A DNA stretch of 64,000 nucleotides, from the IMG/VR virus record IMGVR_UViG_3300025704_000013, positions 26,971 to 90,970 of that record, one strand, 5' to 3'. The DNA comes from a virus. Position numbers and translations under genes: made by a program. Of this stretch, positions 40,144 to 47,437 are shown piece by piece (the first letter of the stretch is position 1; every line of letters starts with the position of its first letter). Below the pieces are notes generated by a model that had not been told where the DNA came from, made no database searches, and was given only the letters and a program-made list of their open reading frames with translations.

Positions 40144-40567
40144 AACAATCTTCAAAGCATTGAATGGCTAATTGGGTTTCGAGTTTATATGCTTCTTTTT
40201 CCCAAGGCATATCATCATATTTAACTGTATCTTTAAATATGGTTTTTTTCCATTTAATTTTATTTAAAGAAACATCTTTAATTTCAAATTTAGCGTATTG
40301 TTTAAGATGTACCAATTCATGACAAAGAGAAGTCACAAAATCAAACAAACGCAATCTTTTATCAACCTCAATATTAAATTCCCGATGTTTGTCATCCATC
40401 GCTACACAATAGCCATAAGCTTTTGATGTTTTATAGCAATCAATAATATCAACAGTAATATCTAACGTTTTATAACGAGGTAAATATTTCTTTAAAAACC
40501 AATCCACCGTCTTTTGAGCAATTTCTCTGCGATCTTTTGATGATCCATTTATTTCTATATGATTCAT
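40139..40567 (-). CDS. SprT-like zinc metalloprotease
   Basis: The 142-residue protein has the HExxH motif in SLCHELVHLKQYAKFE near residue 80 and a downstream acidic helix. In SprT/Spartan-type proteins this domain cuts proteins, sometimes DNA-bound ones. The N-terminal part has QKTVDWFLKKYLPRYKTLDI. A role in removing DNA-protein crosslinks or processing phage proteins is inferred. Confidence 0.75.
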   Translation of the reverse strand: MNHIEINGSSKDRREIAQKTVDWFLKKYLPRYKTLDITVDIIDCYKTSKAYGYCVAMDDKHREFNIEVDKRLRLFDFVTSLCHELVHLKQYAKFEIKDVSLNKIKWKKTIFKDTVKYDDMPWEKEAYKLETQLAIQCFEDCL

Positions 40568-40570
40568 ACG

Positions 40571-40708
40571 TTAAGGTTTATCAATATAATCTTCGTCTTG
40601 AGCCTTTAACATATCATATGCTAAAGCGATAAAAAACCAAATTAAGCTGATAATCCATATAGAAACTAGGCAAGAACCTAAAGTTATTAAAATTTGTAAA
40701 GTTGTCAT
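40571..40708 (-). CDS. 45-residue membrane protein
   Basis: ATG at 40708, stop at 40571-40573. Two hydrophobic stretches (LQILITLGSCLVSIWIISLI) precede an acidic tail (MLKAQDEDYIDKP). It ends 3 bp before the SprT-like gene. The 108 bp between it and the next gene hold no ORF with a start codon that I can support. Confidence 0.5.
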   Translation of the reverse strand: MTTLQILITLGSCLVSIWIISLIWFFIALAYDMLKAQDEDYIDKP

Positions 40709-40816
40709 AGTGTTTTATTTAAAAGGTTTGCCCTGTGAATCATTGCTTACGCTATCACTCTTAGCCGGAGCCAGCCACAGACTACAGTAACGTAGTAGCC
40801 TTTACGTTCGAAATTT

Positions 40817-41164
40817 TTACCAGCTTGATGAATAGTATATTTTATTACCTTTTTTAAACTCTTTACGAGCTTTATCTATAAATTCTAAATCCTGTCTAAA
40901 ATTATATTCATCTCGTGATGTATCGGATCCAAAAAAGAAACCTGCGGTGACTGGTAGTTCCTTTAGTAGAACGGCTTCTTCCAGCATATCAATCTCATCT
41001 TCAATAAGTTCAATTTCCACACAATTAAAACTTTCCTTACCACCTTTATGATTAACATAGATTGAAGCCATCCAGCCTTCAAGAGCATTATGCTTTCGCC
41101 AATATTGCAATTCAATTTCATTGCCGTCTTTATCCTTTGTGTATCCTGTTTGATCTAATCCCAT
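40817..41164 (-). CDS. Conserved phage protein of unknown function (115 aa)
   Basis: The sequence WRKHNALEGWMASIYVNHKG, FNCVEIELIEDEIDMLEEAV, GFFFGSDTSRDEYNFRQDLE and a terminal YYSSSW match a widespread small phage family (FFFGSD...DLxFIxxAR...YYSSW). Its function is not known to me. It is first of a run of small acidic genes. Confidence 0.75.
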   Translation of the reverse strand: MGLDQTGYTKDKDGNEIELQYWRKHNALEGWMASIYVNHKGGKESFNCVEIELIEDEIDMLEEAVLLKELPVTAGFFFGSDTSRDEYNFRQDLEFIDKARKEFKKGNKIYYSSSW

Positions 41165-41170
41165 AATAAT

Positions 41171-41377
41171 TTAAAGTTCAATTTGTAATATACTATTTGC
41201 CTGATTCTTTTTAAAGGCATCCCACATTTCTTTATCATCCCAATCTTCTAAATCGATTTTCTCATGCGTGAGCTTTCGTGCTTTTAGAATCTTATACCGA
41301 TGTTTCATTACTTCTTCGATATTGATTTTTTCCACATCAATTTTAAAGCTAACCAGCTCACTTATATCCATTGTCAT
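41171..41377 (-). CDS. Hypothetical protein (68 aa)
   Basis: A helical, charged protein (IEEVMKHRYKILKARKLTHE; DWDDKEMWDAFKKNQANSIL). No family is recognised. It sits 6 bp from the 115-residue gene. Confidence 0.55.
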   Translation of the reverse strand: MTMDISELVSFKIDVEKINIEEVMKHRYKILKARKLTHEKIDLEDWDDKEMWDAFKKNQANSILQIEL

Positions 41378-41380
41378 AAT

Positions 41381-41662
41381 TTAGTTTGTAATTTTTGATT
41401 TAATATCAAGAGTAATAAACTCAGGTTCGCGATAAAAAGGGACGATATCAATAATCTCGCAAAGATTCCAACTGCCTTCTTTATTATACTTAGCGTGAAA
41501 TGCTTCTCTAATAGACTCATCGGCATAATAAAAAACATGCTCGTCTACTTCGGCAACAAAATCCATGCCACCTTTATTCTTATATCGGCCATGGCCTTCG
41601 ACACCTACATGGTCTTCACAACCATACCATTCTTTGTATTGCGTTTCAATTAGTACTTTCAT
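41381..41662 (-). CDS. Hypothetical protein (93 aa)
   Basis: A 93-residue protein with aromatic and acidic strands (MKVLIETQYKEWYGCEDHVG; DEHVFYYADESIREAFHAKY). No family is recognised. It sits 3 bp from the next gene of the run. Confidence 0.6.
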   Translation of the reverse strand: MKVLIETQYKEWYGCEDHVGVEGHGRYKNKGGMDFVAEVDEHVFYYADESIREAFHAKYNKEGSWNLCEIIDIVPFYREPEFITLDIKSKITN

Positions 41663-41682
41663 AATATATTAGTTTAGTTAAT

Positions 41683-42051
41683 TTAGAGAACATTTACACT
41701 TTCCAAATCATTAACGGTCGGCAGAGTCAGCCTATATTGAATTAGGTCTTCAATAATCTCATCAAGGATTTCGCGATTATGTTGGCATTTCAATTGCTTA
41801 TTTGTAATGATATGGCCTTCAACAATATCCATAACTTCTTCAGGAATTTCATAATGAACTTTATCACTTACATTCAAATTGTGACTTACGCGCTCAACGT
41901 CTGCAGCTTCGAAAAACACGTCTGCTTCGTATTCGTTGTCTTCGTGCCCAACCCATATCTTTACTTCGGCAATGAAGTACTCAGCTTTATAAATCATACC
42001 TGTCTCGATGTGGCGAACTGCGTCACCTTTATTAATGTCTTCGTTTTTCAT
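41683..42051 (-). CDS. Hypothetical protein (122 aa)
   Basis: The first 60 residues have a beta-barrel-like pattern (DINKGDAVRHIETGMIYKAE); the end is helical (NREILDEIIEDLIQYRLTLP). No family is recognised. Confidence 0.6.
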   Translation of the reverse strand: MKNEDINKGDAVRHIETGMIYKAEYFIAEVKIWVGHEDNEYEADVFFEAADVERVSHNLNVSDKVHYEIPEEVMDIVEGHIITNKQLKCQHNREILDEIIEDLIQYRLTLPTVNDLESVNVL

Positions 42052-42079
42052 AATATAATAGTTTTAAAATTTTTAGTAA

Positions 42080-42277
42080 TTACCAAGCGGGATAAACGGC
42101 CATTGTCGAAAAGCTTTCTTCCATTTTTTCACGTTCCTTTTTCAAAATAAATTCGCGCTCCAGTTCATCTTCAATCAGCATTTCCGCTTTAAAGGCGGCC
42201 AAATCATCGAGAGTAAGACCGTGCTGTTCAGCAAATTTGAAGTCGGTTGCGGTAAATGTAATAGTTGGATTTATCAT
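42080..42277 (-). CDS. Hypothetical protein (65 aa)
   Basis: A helical protein (FKFAEQHGLTLDDLAAFKAE; ELEREFILKKEREKMEESFS). No family is recognised. It is the first gene after promoter repeat copy 3. Confidence 0.6.
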   Translation of the reverse strand: MINPTITFTATDFKFAEQHGLTLDDLAAFKAEMLIEDELEREFILKKEREKMEESFSTMAVYPAW

Positions 42278-42318
42278 AATGTAGTGGCGGTTGGCTTGTT
42301 TCGTGCCTTCCTTGTAGA

Positions 42319-42405
42319 TATATTATACCATAAAATAGCGCATTTGTAAATAAAATAATTCACAAAATGCACATTTTGTTCTGGAACCCCCGTAGAATAT
42401 AGGGT
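42319..42405 (-). repeat. 87-bp intergenic promoter repeat, copy 3
   Basis: Third copy, about 26 kb from copy 2, near-identical including the AACCC/GGGTT inverted repeat (42384-42405). It precedes the run of small genes at 40.8-42.3 kb. Confidence 0.85.
42321..42349 (-). promoter_or_regulatory. Early-type promoter inside repeat copy 3
   Basis: Minus-strand TTTACA, 17-nt spacer, TATAAT, driving the 42277-40817 gene run. Confidence 0.85.
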
Positions 42406-42476
42406 TTCAAACTCTCCAAAAACAGAGATTTTTAGGCTAAAATACGCATCTGTGCATATTTAGCAGAATATTATAC

Positions 42477-42722
42477 TTACCGACGACGGCATTTATGTAT
42501 AATTGGCATCGTGCGCCATGCAAAAAGAGGTCTTCCATAATAGTCATATCCGACTAAGGTCCACTTAATATATATCGGACATCTACAAACTGGGTCATAC
42601 CCAACTAGCTTTATATTTACATTTTGACCATTACTATTAAAAGTATTGTAATAACCATGTACTGTATCTGTTAATATGAAACCGAAACATAGTATAGAAA
42701 TTAGTATTAAAAATGATTTCAT
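42477..42722 (-). CDS. Secreted hypothetical protein (81 aa)
   Basis: A signal peptide (KSFLILISILCFGFILTDTV) is followed by a Tyr-rich domain with duplicated LVGYDPVCRCPIYIKWTL and LVGYDYYGRPLFAW segments, so the mature part has two short repeats. Function is unknown. It overlaps the upstream gene by 4 nt (ATGA). Confidence 0.6.
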   Translation of the reverse strand: MKSFLILISILCFGFILTDTVHGYYNTFNSNGQNVNIKLVGYDPVCRCPIYIKWTLVGYDYYGRPLFAWRTMPIIHKCRRR

Positions 42723-43096
42723 TTGTCAGTAGTTTCTTTAACATTAAAGCTTTTAAGCATTGGAGATCCTAATGCTCCTTGTGGGAATGATGAAACTCTT
42801 GCTTCTAAGGTTGATATTCTATTTGAAAAATCCAATAGTTGGCTTTTAACATTTTGATCGCTTACCCAGATTTGATCTTTCAGAGCTTTATTTCTTTCAG
42901 CGGAGGCTTCATTCTCAGATTTAACTTGTTGCTCAAGCTGAGCTAGTCTCATTGACTCTTGAACTTCTTTTGCGATTCGTCCTTCCATAAAAGTATACAT
43001 CGTAAGAGATGCTACTAATATACCAATCAAAAATGTAATAGTACCAAAACTAATATAATTAGCATTCTTTTTAGCGGTATCAGATGCTTCACTCAT
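42719..43096 (-). CDS. Membrane-anchored coiled-coil protein (125 aa)
   Basis: One membrane helix near residues 15-35 (ISFGTITFLIGILVASLTMY) is followed by a coiled coil (LRLAQLEQQVKSENEASAER-like). This looks like an envelope protein and, with its secreted neighbour, could form a spanin-like or exclusion pair; that is speculative. A late box lies at 43102-43109. Confidence 0.55.
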   Translation of the reverse strand: MSEASDTAKKNANYISFGTITFLIGILVASLTMYTFMEGRIAKEVQESMRLAQLEQQVKSENEASAERNKALKDQIWVSDQNVKSQLLDFSNRISTLEARVSSFPQGALGSPMLKSFNVKETTDK

Positions 43097-43101
43097 AAAA
43101 T

Positions 43102-43109
43102 TATTTATA
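43102..43109 (-). promoter_or_regulatory. Late promoter box
   Basis: Minus-strand TATAAATA, 5 nt before the ATG at 43096. Confidence 0.5.
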
Positions 43110-43124
43110 TAACTTTAATTTTTA

Positions 43125-43156
43125 AACAAAAAAAATGCGGTTATTACACCGCATTT
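43125..43156 (-). terminator. Rho-independent terminator
   Basis: AAATGCGGT pairs perfectly with ACCGCATTT over a 6-nt loop. On the minus strand the stem runs straight into a T-rich stretch (43125-43134). It ends the transcript of the Lys-rich zinc-ribbon gene. Confidence 0.85.
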
Positions 43157-43179
43157 AAAATAAAGATTTACTAAAACTA

Positions 43180-43511
43180 TTAAAAATTCATTTTAGGGGT
43201 TTTCTTTTTAACTACTTTATTTTCAGCCGCGGCTTTTTTAGTAGTAGATTTCTTTTAGTAGATTTCTTTTTAGTAGATTTCTTTTTAGTAGATTTCTTTT
43301 TTGCTTTAGGATCAACTCCTTTACAAAATTCGCATCCGCCGTTTAGCTCTTTACTAAGTTCTGCCGGATTTACCAATAAATGCGCACCGCAAACAGAACA
43401 TTCAAATACCTCTTGTTCAACATTTATATCAGCCCATCCTCTACCAAAGATCGCACGTGACATCCGTTTCCATAGGCCTTTAATACCTTTATTATTTTTT
43501 TCTTTTTTCAT
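43180..43511 (-). pseudogene. Zinc-ribbon protein with Lys-rich tail, apparent 1-nt frameshift
   Basis: The open frame from 43511 to 43212 gives 99 residues with a zinc ribbon (CSVCGAH and CEFC) and a tail of KKKST repeats. The 15-bp repeats are exact except that one copy (near 43251-43256) has four T instead of five. Restoring that T continues the frame through STTKKAAAENK to a stop at 43180, just before the terminator. So the last 15 or so codons appear shifted, by mutation, slippage or a sequence error. The basic tail suggests nucleic-acid binding. Confidence 0.6.
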
Positions 43512-43519
43512 ATCTATTT

Positions 43520-43527
43520 TATTTATA
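43520..43527 (-). promoter_or_regulatory. Late promoter box
   Basis: Minus-strand TATAAATA, 8 nt before the ATG at 43511; it overlaps the end of the 85-residue gene. Confidence 0.5.
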
Positions 43528-43780
43528 ATTTGCTATTAATATATGTGTGATCCCAATCAACAAATTTAGATTTTATTTCATGGTCAATTTCAACGTTATC
43601 AATCACGTGTTCTTGAATAATAGAAATTATTTTATTTAATGCTGATGCTGCTTCCATAGGCTCTAAAGCTGCGCCGTTTTCTAATCGAACTTGTTTCCAT
43701 AATGGCGAAGCTGAACGAGCCGCAACACTGCTTCTATCTTGAGAACCCTTTCCTGCGTCTGAATGATTATAGTTTGTCAT
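43523..43780 (-). CDS. Hypothetical protein (85 aa)
   Basis: The product (DAGKGSQDRSSVAARSASPL; ALNKIISIIQEHVIDNVEID) has a disordered start and helical middle. No family is recognised. It lies 10 bp from the upstream gene. Confidence 0.55.
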   Translation of the reverse strand: MTNYNHSDAGKGSQDRSSVAARSASPLWKQVRLENGAALEPMEAASALNKIISIIQEHVIDNVEIDHEIKSKFVDWDHTYINSKL

Positions 43781-43790
43781 TTCAAATTAT

Positions 43791-44027
43791 TTATTCAATT
43801 TCTTTTAACTTAATTTTTCTTCTATAGAATGGTTTTTCACTTGCATCTGCAGCAATAATCCATCCAGTTTTTAGTTTCGTAAATTGCCAATCTTTACCCA
43901 AACCAAATCGGCCAACCTTATAATAAACACCAAGGACTCCTCTTTCGGTAAGGCCTTCAACGATGGTTTCTTTATTACCATCTTTAATTATCCATTTTCT
44001 TTTTTTAAATACTTTATTCTCGTTCAT
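43791..44027 (-). CDS. Hypothetical protein, leaderless early gene (78 aa)
   Basis: A basic, strand-rich protein (FKKRKWIIKDGNKETIVEGL; VYYKVGRFGLGKDWQFTKLK). No family is recognised. The promoter -10 ends 7 nt before its ATG. Confidence 0.6.
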   Translation of the reverse strand: MNENKVFKKRKWIIKDGNKETIVEGLTERGVLGVYYKVGRFGLGKDWQFTKLKTGWIIAADASEKPFYRRKIKLKEIE

Positions 44028-44033
44028 AGAATT

Positions 44034-44062
44034 ATTATATCATAAATTTATACATATGTAAA
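44034..44062 (-). promoter_or_regulatory. Early-type promoter giving a probable leaderless mRNA
   Basis: Minus-strand TTTACA, 17-nt spacer, TATAAT, with 6 nt between -10 and the ATG at 44027. Confidence 0.85.
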
Positions 44063-44074
44063 CAATAAAAATTA

Positions 44075-44683
44075 TTAATCGCACGATTGGCCATAAACTT
44101 CGGGTAAACATACATATGATGATACTACATATTTAGGACCAGAGATTGGTGTAGCTCCCATATGAGGAAACATAAAGAATGGCGGAAAGCATACAACGCT
44201 CCCAGCTTTTGGTTTAACGCTTAACGTTTTTCCATCTCCAAGATCAAATATAGTTTCGCCGCCTTCTTCTACATCATTAAGATACCAAAACATAACGAGA
44301 GCACGTCTCATTGATTCAACACTTGCGCTATCAATATGCCAATCAAATTTACCTTTATTAGGTTCATATCGTTTAACTCTTGGCGCTTCATAATCATTAA
44401 ACCTTTCATAACAAGAGAATCTTTGTTTAAGGTTATCGCACGTCTCATCAAAATACTTAAAGTTTGCATGTTGCATATATTGAATAAACTTAGAAGTAAT
44501 ATTCTCATTATATGCTGGATGGTCTATCATATTGATTTCAGAGAACCTCATAAAATCAGTATCACGACTTACTTTTAAATCGTCATCATCATTAATAGAA
44601 TCATATGTACCGATAATATCTTTACATAACTTCTTTGGTAGAACGTTATCAAGAACAATAATATAATCTTCGATTGTTTTCAT
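44075..44683 (-). CDS. 2-oxoglutarate/Fe(II)-dependent oxygenase (prolyl-4-hydroxylase type)
   Basis: The 202-residue protein has the iron-binding HxD in FDWHIDSAS near residue 116, the distal His in FMFPHMGATPISG near 174 with a Lys about ten residues later (2OG binding), and the RRALVMFWYLNDVEEGGETI strand typical of P4H-like domains. It would hydroxylate a protein, nucleic acid or small molecule. Such genes are common in marine T4-like phages and their targets are mostly unknown. Confidence 0.85.
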   Translation of the reverse strand: MKTIEDYIIVLDNVLPKKLCKDIIGTYDSINDDDDLKVSRDTDFMRFSEINMIDHPAYNENITSKFIQYMQHANFKYFDETCDNLKQRFSCYERFNDYEAPRVKRYEPNKGKFDWHIDSASVESMRRALVMFWYLNDVEEGGETIFDLGDGKTLSVKPKAGSVVCFPPFFMFPHMGATPISGPKYVVSSYVCLPEVYGQSCD

Positions 44684-44701
44684 AATAAAATAGTTTTAAT
44701 A

Positions 44702-44884
44702 TTAACTAGGTTTACTTCCTATTGCAATTGTGGAAGAATATTGTTTACCTTTATATTTAAAGTTCATTTCATCATGACCAAATATATTTTCGCTGATATT
44801 TAAAAACTCAACGTCATCTACATCAACCCATGTGTTTTTCTTTTTAACATATACCCAAGCCGACTTTACTTTTTCTTTACTCAT
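44702..44884 (-). CDS. Hypothetical protein (60 aa)
   Basis: A small strand-rich protein (KSAWVYVKKKNTWVDVDDVE). No family is recognised. Its ATG overlaps the stop of the next gene. Confidence 0.55.
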   Translation of the reverse strand: MSKEKVKSAWVYVKKKNTWVDVDDVEFLNISENIFGHDEMNFKYKGKQYSSTIAIGSKPS

Positions 44885-45156
44885 TATTTTTTATGTTTTC
44901 CCCAAGATAGCTTTCCCAATATTCTGACAAAGATATAAAAAAACGTAGCACAAATTTCGAAGAATGCACTTCCATTTGATTGCCTTATCATATTTAATAA
45001 AAACTTAACATCAGATTCTTCTCTAGTAATGTCTTTAGATATATAATCCAAATCATGAATTTTACAACTGGCATTAAACTTAAAACTTAAAATCTTTCTA
45101 ATAAATTTTGGTACCCACCAAGCTCCACAATAATATTTTTGTTTTTCATGCTGCAT
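44884..45156 (-). CDS. Small phospholipase-A2-like protein
   Basis: The 90-residue protein contains CGAWWVPKFIRK, then FNASCKIHDLDYISKDITRE with an HDxxY pair, then SDVKFLLNMIR. CxxHDxxY followed by an Asp-containing helix is the active-site layout of secreted and viral (parvovirus-type) phospholipases A2. A C-terminal hydrophobic segment (FFEICATFFYIFVRIL) could bind membranes. If active it might help lysis or entry. The match is by motif only. Confidence 0.5.
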   Translation of the reverse strand: MQHEKQKYYCGAWWVPKFIRKILSFKFNASCKIHDLDYISKDITREESDVKFLLNMIRQSNGSAFFEICATFFYIFVRILGKLSWGKHKK

Positions 45157-45178
45157 TATATATCTATTTATTAAAAGG

Positions 45179-45252
45179 TAGGGGCGGTAGGACTTGAACC
45201 TACGGCCAAAGAATTATGAGTTCTCTGCTCTAACCAACTGAGCTACACCCCC
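45179..45252 (-). tRNA. tRNA-Met (CAT)
   Basis: A 74-nt tRNA. The acceptor stem is GGGGGTG/CGCCCCT, the anticodon stem GAGAA/TTCTT with loop CTCATAA gives CAT, and the T-arm contains GGTTCAAGTCC. CCA is not encoded. CAT could also be a lysidine-modified Ile tRNA. Confidence 0.93.
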
Positions 45253-45262
45253 TTTTTTTAAA

Positions 45263-45490
45263 TTATTCATTTACAAATTCTTTTAGAATATAATTTTGCA
45301 ACACCTTCTTTGTATAAGGACCTCCATTATAACAATAATCAAACACTAAATCTAAATAATGTTCATTGGTATCTTGCAATTCAAGAAGCAGTTCACCATA
45401 CAACTTTTCCTGAAGATCGCCTAATTCTTGAATTGACTTTGCATACTTGTCAATTGACTCCAATCGCTTATTTACTTCTGACTTATTCAT
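45263..45490 (-). CDS. Hypothetical helical protein (75 aa)
   Basis: The product (INKRLESIDKYAKSIQELGD-like N-terminal helix, DTNEHYLDLVFDYCYNGGPY) has no known family. Its promoter at 45527-45555 leaves a 37-nt leader containing a six-codon ORF. tRNA-Met is transcribed downstream. Confidence 0.6.
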   Translation of the reverse strand: MNKSEVNKRLESIDKYAKSIQELGDLQEKLYGELLLELQDTNEHYLDLVFDYCYNGGPYTKKVLQNYILKEFVNE

Positions 45491-45526
45491 AATTAAAAGT
45501 TAAACCACTTGGCTAACCATAGATAT

Positions 45527-45555
45527 ATTATATACTATTTTTACGCAAATGTAAA
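45527..45555 (-). promoter_or_regulatory. Early-type promoter
   Basis: Minus-strand TTTACA, 17-nt spacer, TATAAT. An ATG 7 nt beyond the -10 (45520) opens only a six-codon frame ending in TAA before the real gene. Confidence 0.85.
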
Positions 45556-45560
45556 TAATA

Positions 45561-46310
45561 TTATGTTGGTAAATTATCAGAAAATTTACTTCTTAAATCC
45601 TGAACCGCAGGATCATCTGCATTATTTTCTAAAAATGAAACATATGAATAAGCTTGGTTATATCTAATAGCTTCATCCCAAGCAACGCGTTCCTGAGCGG
45701 CGAAACCGTCAAAGCTACTATTTATTGAAGATACTAAGTTTTTCGCTGCAGTTATAATTGCTTTTGCGGCATTTATGTTTGTTGTGGTTGTTTGCGAAGC
45801 CGTACCACCATTAGAGATAGCGCTAACTAAAGGCTCTTGCGCATTTATCTGAGATATCCAACCTGCTAAGTTTCCTACGTCGTCCGCCCAAGTTTGTCTG
45901 CCTTTATAAAAAAAGGTGTCTTGTTCATCTGGTAGCGGTAAGTTACTTTCTGTAAGTATCTTTATTTTTGTCTTATCTCCGCCAGTTAAAACATTGGGTG
46001 TAATTTTATAACTACTAAAGTTGTCAGTACTAGGATTTTCTTTCCACCAATCATTATAATGAAGTTGTGCTGCAGCATTCATATCATCAATGGTATCTCC
46101 TAAAAAACCAATCTCATTATGATAAGCGTCAATAGCATCAATCACCGTTGTGTTTGGTGGTTCTCCTCCAGATAAACCATTTGTAAAAATACCGATTTTT
46201 GATGTGCTTACGCTTTTTAAATTATTAAGCGGGACGTTTAATGTCCTATACGGATATGCCGCATCATTTTCATTATAAACGGATTCTACTAATTCATATA
46301 ATGTTGCCAT
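45561..46310 (-). CDS. Hypothetical virion-type protein (249 aa)
   Basis: The 249-residue protein is mixed helical, with FYKGRQTWADDVGNLAGWIS and AAKAIITAAKNLVSSINSSF near the C-terminus. It has a late box (46320-46327) and lies near fibre genes, so a virion role is likely. No family is recognised. Confidence 0.6.
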   Translation of the reverse strand: MATLYELVESVYNENDAAYPYRTLNVPLNNLKSVSTSKIGIFTNGLSGGEPPNTTVIDAIDAYHNEIGFLGDTIDDMNAAAQLHYNDWWKENPSTDNFSSYKITPNVLTGGDKTKIKILTESNLPLPDEQDTFFYKGRQTWADDVGNLAGWISQINAQEPLVSAISNGGTASQTTTTNINAAKAIITAAKNLVSSINSSFDGFAAQERVAWDEAIRYNQAYSYVSFLENNADDPAVQDLRSKFSDNLPT

Positions 46311-46319
46311 AACTAAATA

Positions 46320-46327
46320 TATTTATA
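46320..46327 (-). promoter_or_regulatory. Late promoter box
   Basis: Minus-strand TATAAATA, 9 nt before the ATG at 46310; overlaps the end of the 56-residue gene. Confidence 0.55.
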
Positions 46328-46493
46328 TACCAAACAGTGACCAACCGTGTGTAGCAATAGCGTTTAATATAATAAAGACACATGTAATCATATTAAGTAA
46401 TATCCATACACTTCTTACAATAGCAACGCGATCGGCTTTACGATTATCAGTATAAGCTTTCTGCCCAATTGATTTACACCATAATTCCCACAT
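46323..46493 (-). CDS. Small conserved phage membrane protein (56 aa)
   Basis: ATG at 46493, stop at 46323-46325. The start MWELWCKSIGQKAY followed by a membrane helix (VWILLNMITCVFIILNAI) matches a small protein seen in many marine T4-like phages, without known function. Confidence 0.7.
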   Translation of the reverse strand: MWELWCKSIGQKAYTDNRKADRVAIVRSVWILLNMITCVFIILNAIATHGWSLFGI

Positions 46494-46501
46494 AAACTTA
46501 T

Positions 46502-47431
46502 TTATACTTCAGCTTCCAGAAATTTCTTATCATCTTTAATTTTACAGATAGCTTTATCTTTAGATTTTACTTCACATTCCCAAGTAACATCTTTGTTTAA
46601 TTGAACAACAACTGGGACATGAGTAAAATAATCTGCGTGCTTATTAGATCCATCTATACCTTCGCTCCAATGGAAAACTGGTGTATGTACTCCCCAAGTT
46701 TCTTTGAATAACTTAGCCCAATGATCTGAATATGGTATTGACGAAGGATTACATTGGTCATGAAGGTTATCATAAACAAATGGAATAAAACCATTAAACG
46801 TATTATATAAGTTTTCGCATGACCAATACCCTTTGTCTTCGTTTTCTAATACTAAACGATTCTGAACTCCTTTGGAACACCGTGAAAAGCCTTCACAAAA
46901 TCTATCAAAATACTGAGTGGTAAATTCTTCTACGCCTGGCGATCTATTTAGATGTAAACACATTGGCGAACTATAATCAGATTTGCAACCTAGCCAATCA
47001 AGAACTTGACTCTCATGATTTAATTGAAGTATACTTCGACGAATAGTATCTTCACTAAGACTTGCTAATACGTTAAATTGAGAAGGATGGCAACTTAAAG
47101 TAATATCATATTGTCGAGCAAGATCTCCTGCTTTTCCTAACCCTGATATAATAGAATCAATATCTGGAAGATCTTCATATGATAATTTTAAAGTCTCATC
47201 CGTGACAAGAGGAAATATACTGCTGCTTACACGAAGATGACCAATTCCATTTTCATGGCATGTCTGAATCGTTTTAGATAAGACTAAAACATTATGTGCA
47301 ATACGAGCCGATAGCTCAACCATACTTACGGCTCTATCTTCAGTTAAAAACCTTTTACGAGTCATTGCTCGACTATGCAGTTTTTCTTTTGAACGGAGGA
47401 TCTCACTAATACATACTAAACCTAATCTCAT
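46502..47431 (-). CDS. uvsE: UV-damage endonuclease UvdE/UvsE
   Basis: The 309-residue protein matches UvsE along its length: MRLGLVCISEILRS, LSARIAHNVLVLSKTIQTCH, FRVSSSIFPL-like segment near residue 70, ITLSCHPSQFNVLAS, CLHLNRSPG, RLVLENEDKGY and FVYDNLHDQCNP, which carry the His, Asp and Glu metal ligands of this TIM barrel. It nicks DNA 5' of UV photoproducts. That suits a phage of sunlit water and replaces T4 DenV. The -10 lies 7 nt before the ATG, so the mRNA should be leaderless. Confidence 0.93.
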   Translation of the reverse strand: MRLGLVCISEILRSKEKLHSRAMTRKRFLTEDRAVSMVELSARIAHNVLVLSKTIQTCHENGIGHLRVSSSIFPLVTDETLKLSYEDLPDIDSIISGLGKAGDLARQYDITLSCHPSQFNVLASLSEDTIRRSILQLNHESQVLDWLGCKSDYSSPMCLHLNRSPGVEEFTTQYFDRFCEGFSRCSKGVQNRLVLENEDKGYWSCENLYNTFNGFIPFVYDNLHDQCNPSSIPYSDHWAKLFKETWGVHTPVFHWSEGIDGSNKHADYFTHVPVVVQLNKDVTWECEVKSKDKAICKIKDDKKFLEAEV

Positions 47432-47437
47432 ATGACT

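Noticed and set aside
40709-40816. Possible 31-codon frame ending in GWLRLRVIA after the 115-aa gene
   Set aside because: It has no start codon and begins right after a stop in its frame. I see no other feature in this 108-bp gap.
43240-43312. Short tandem repeats as a CRISPR-like array
   Set aside because: The units are 15 bp, contiguous and without spacers; they encode KKKST repeats.
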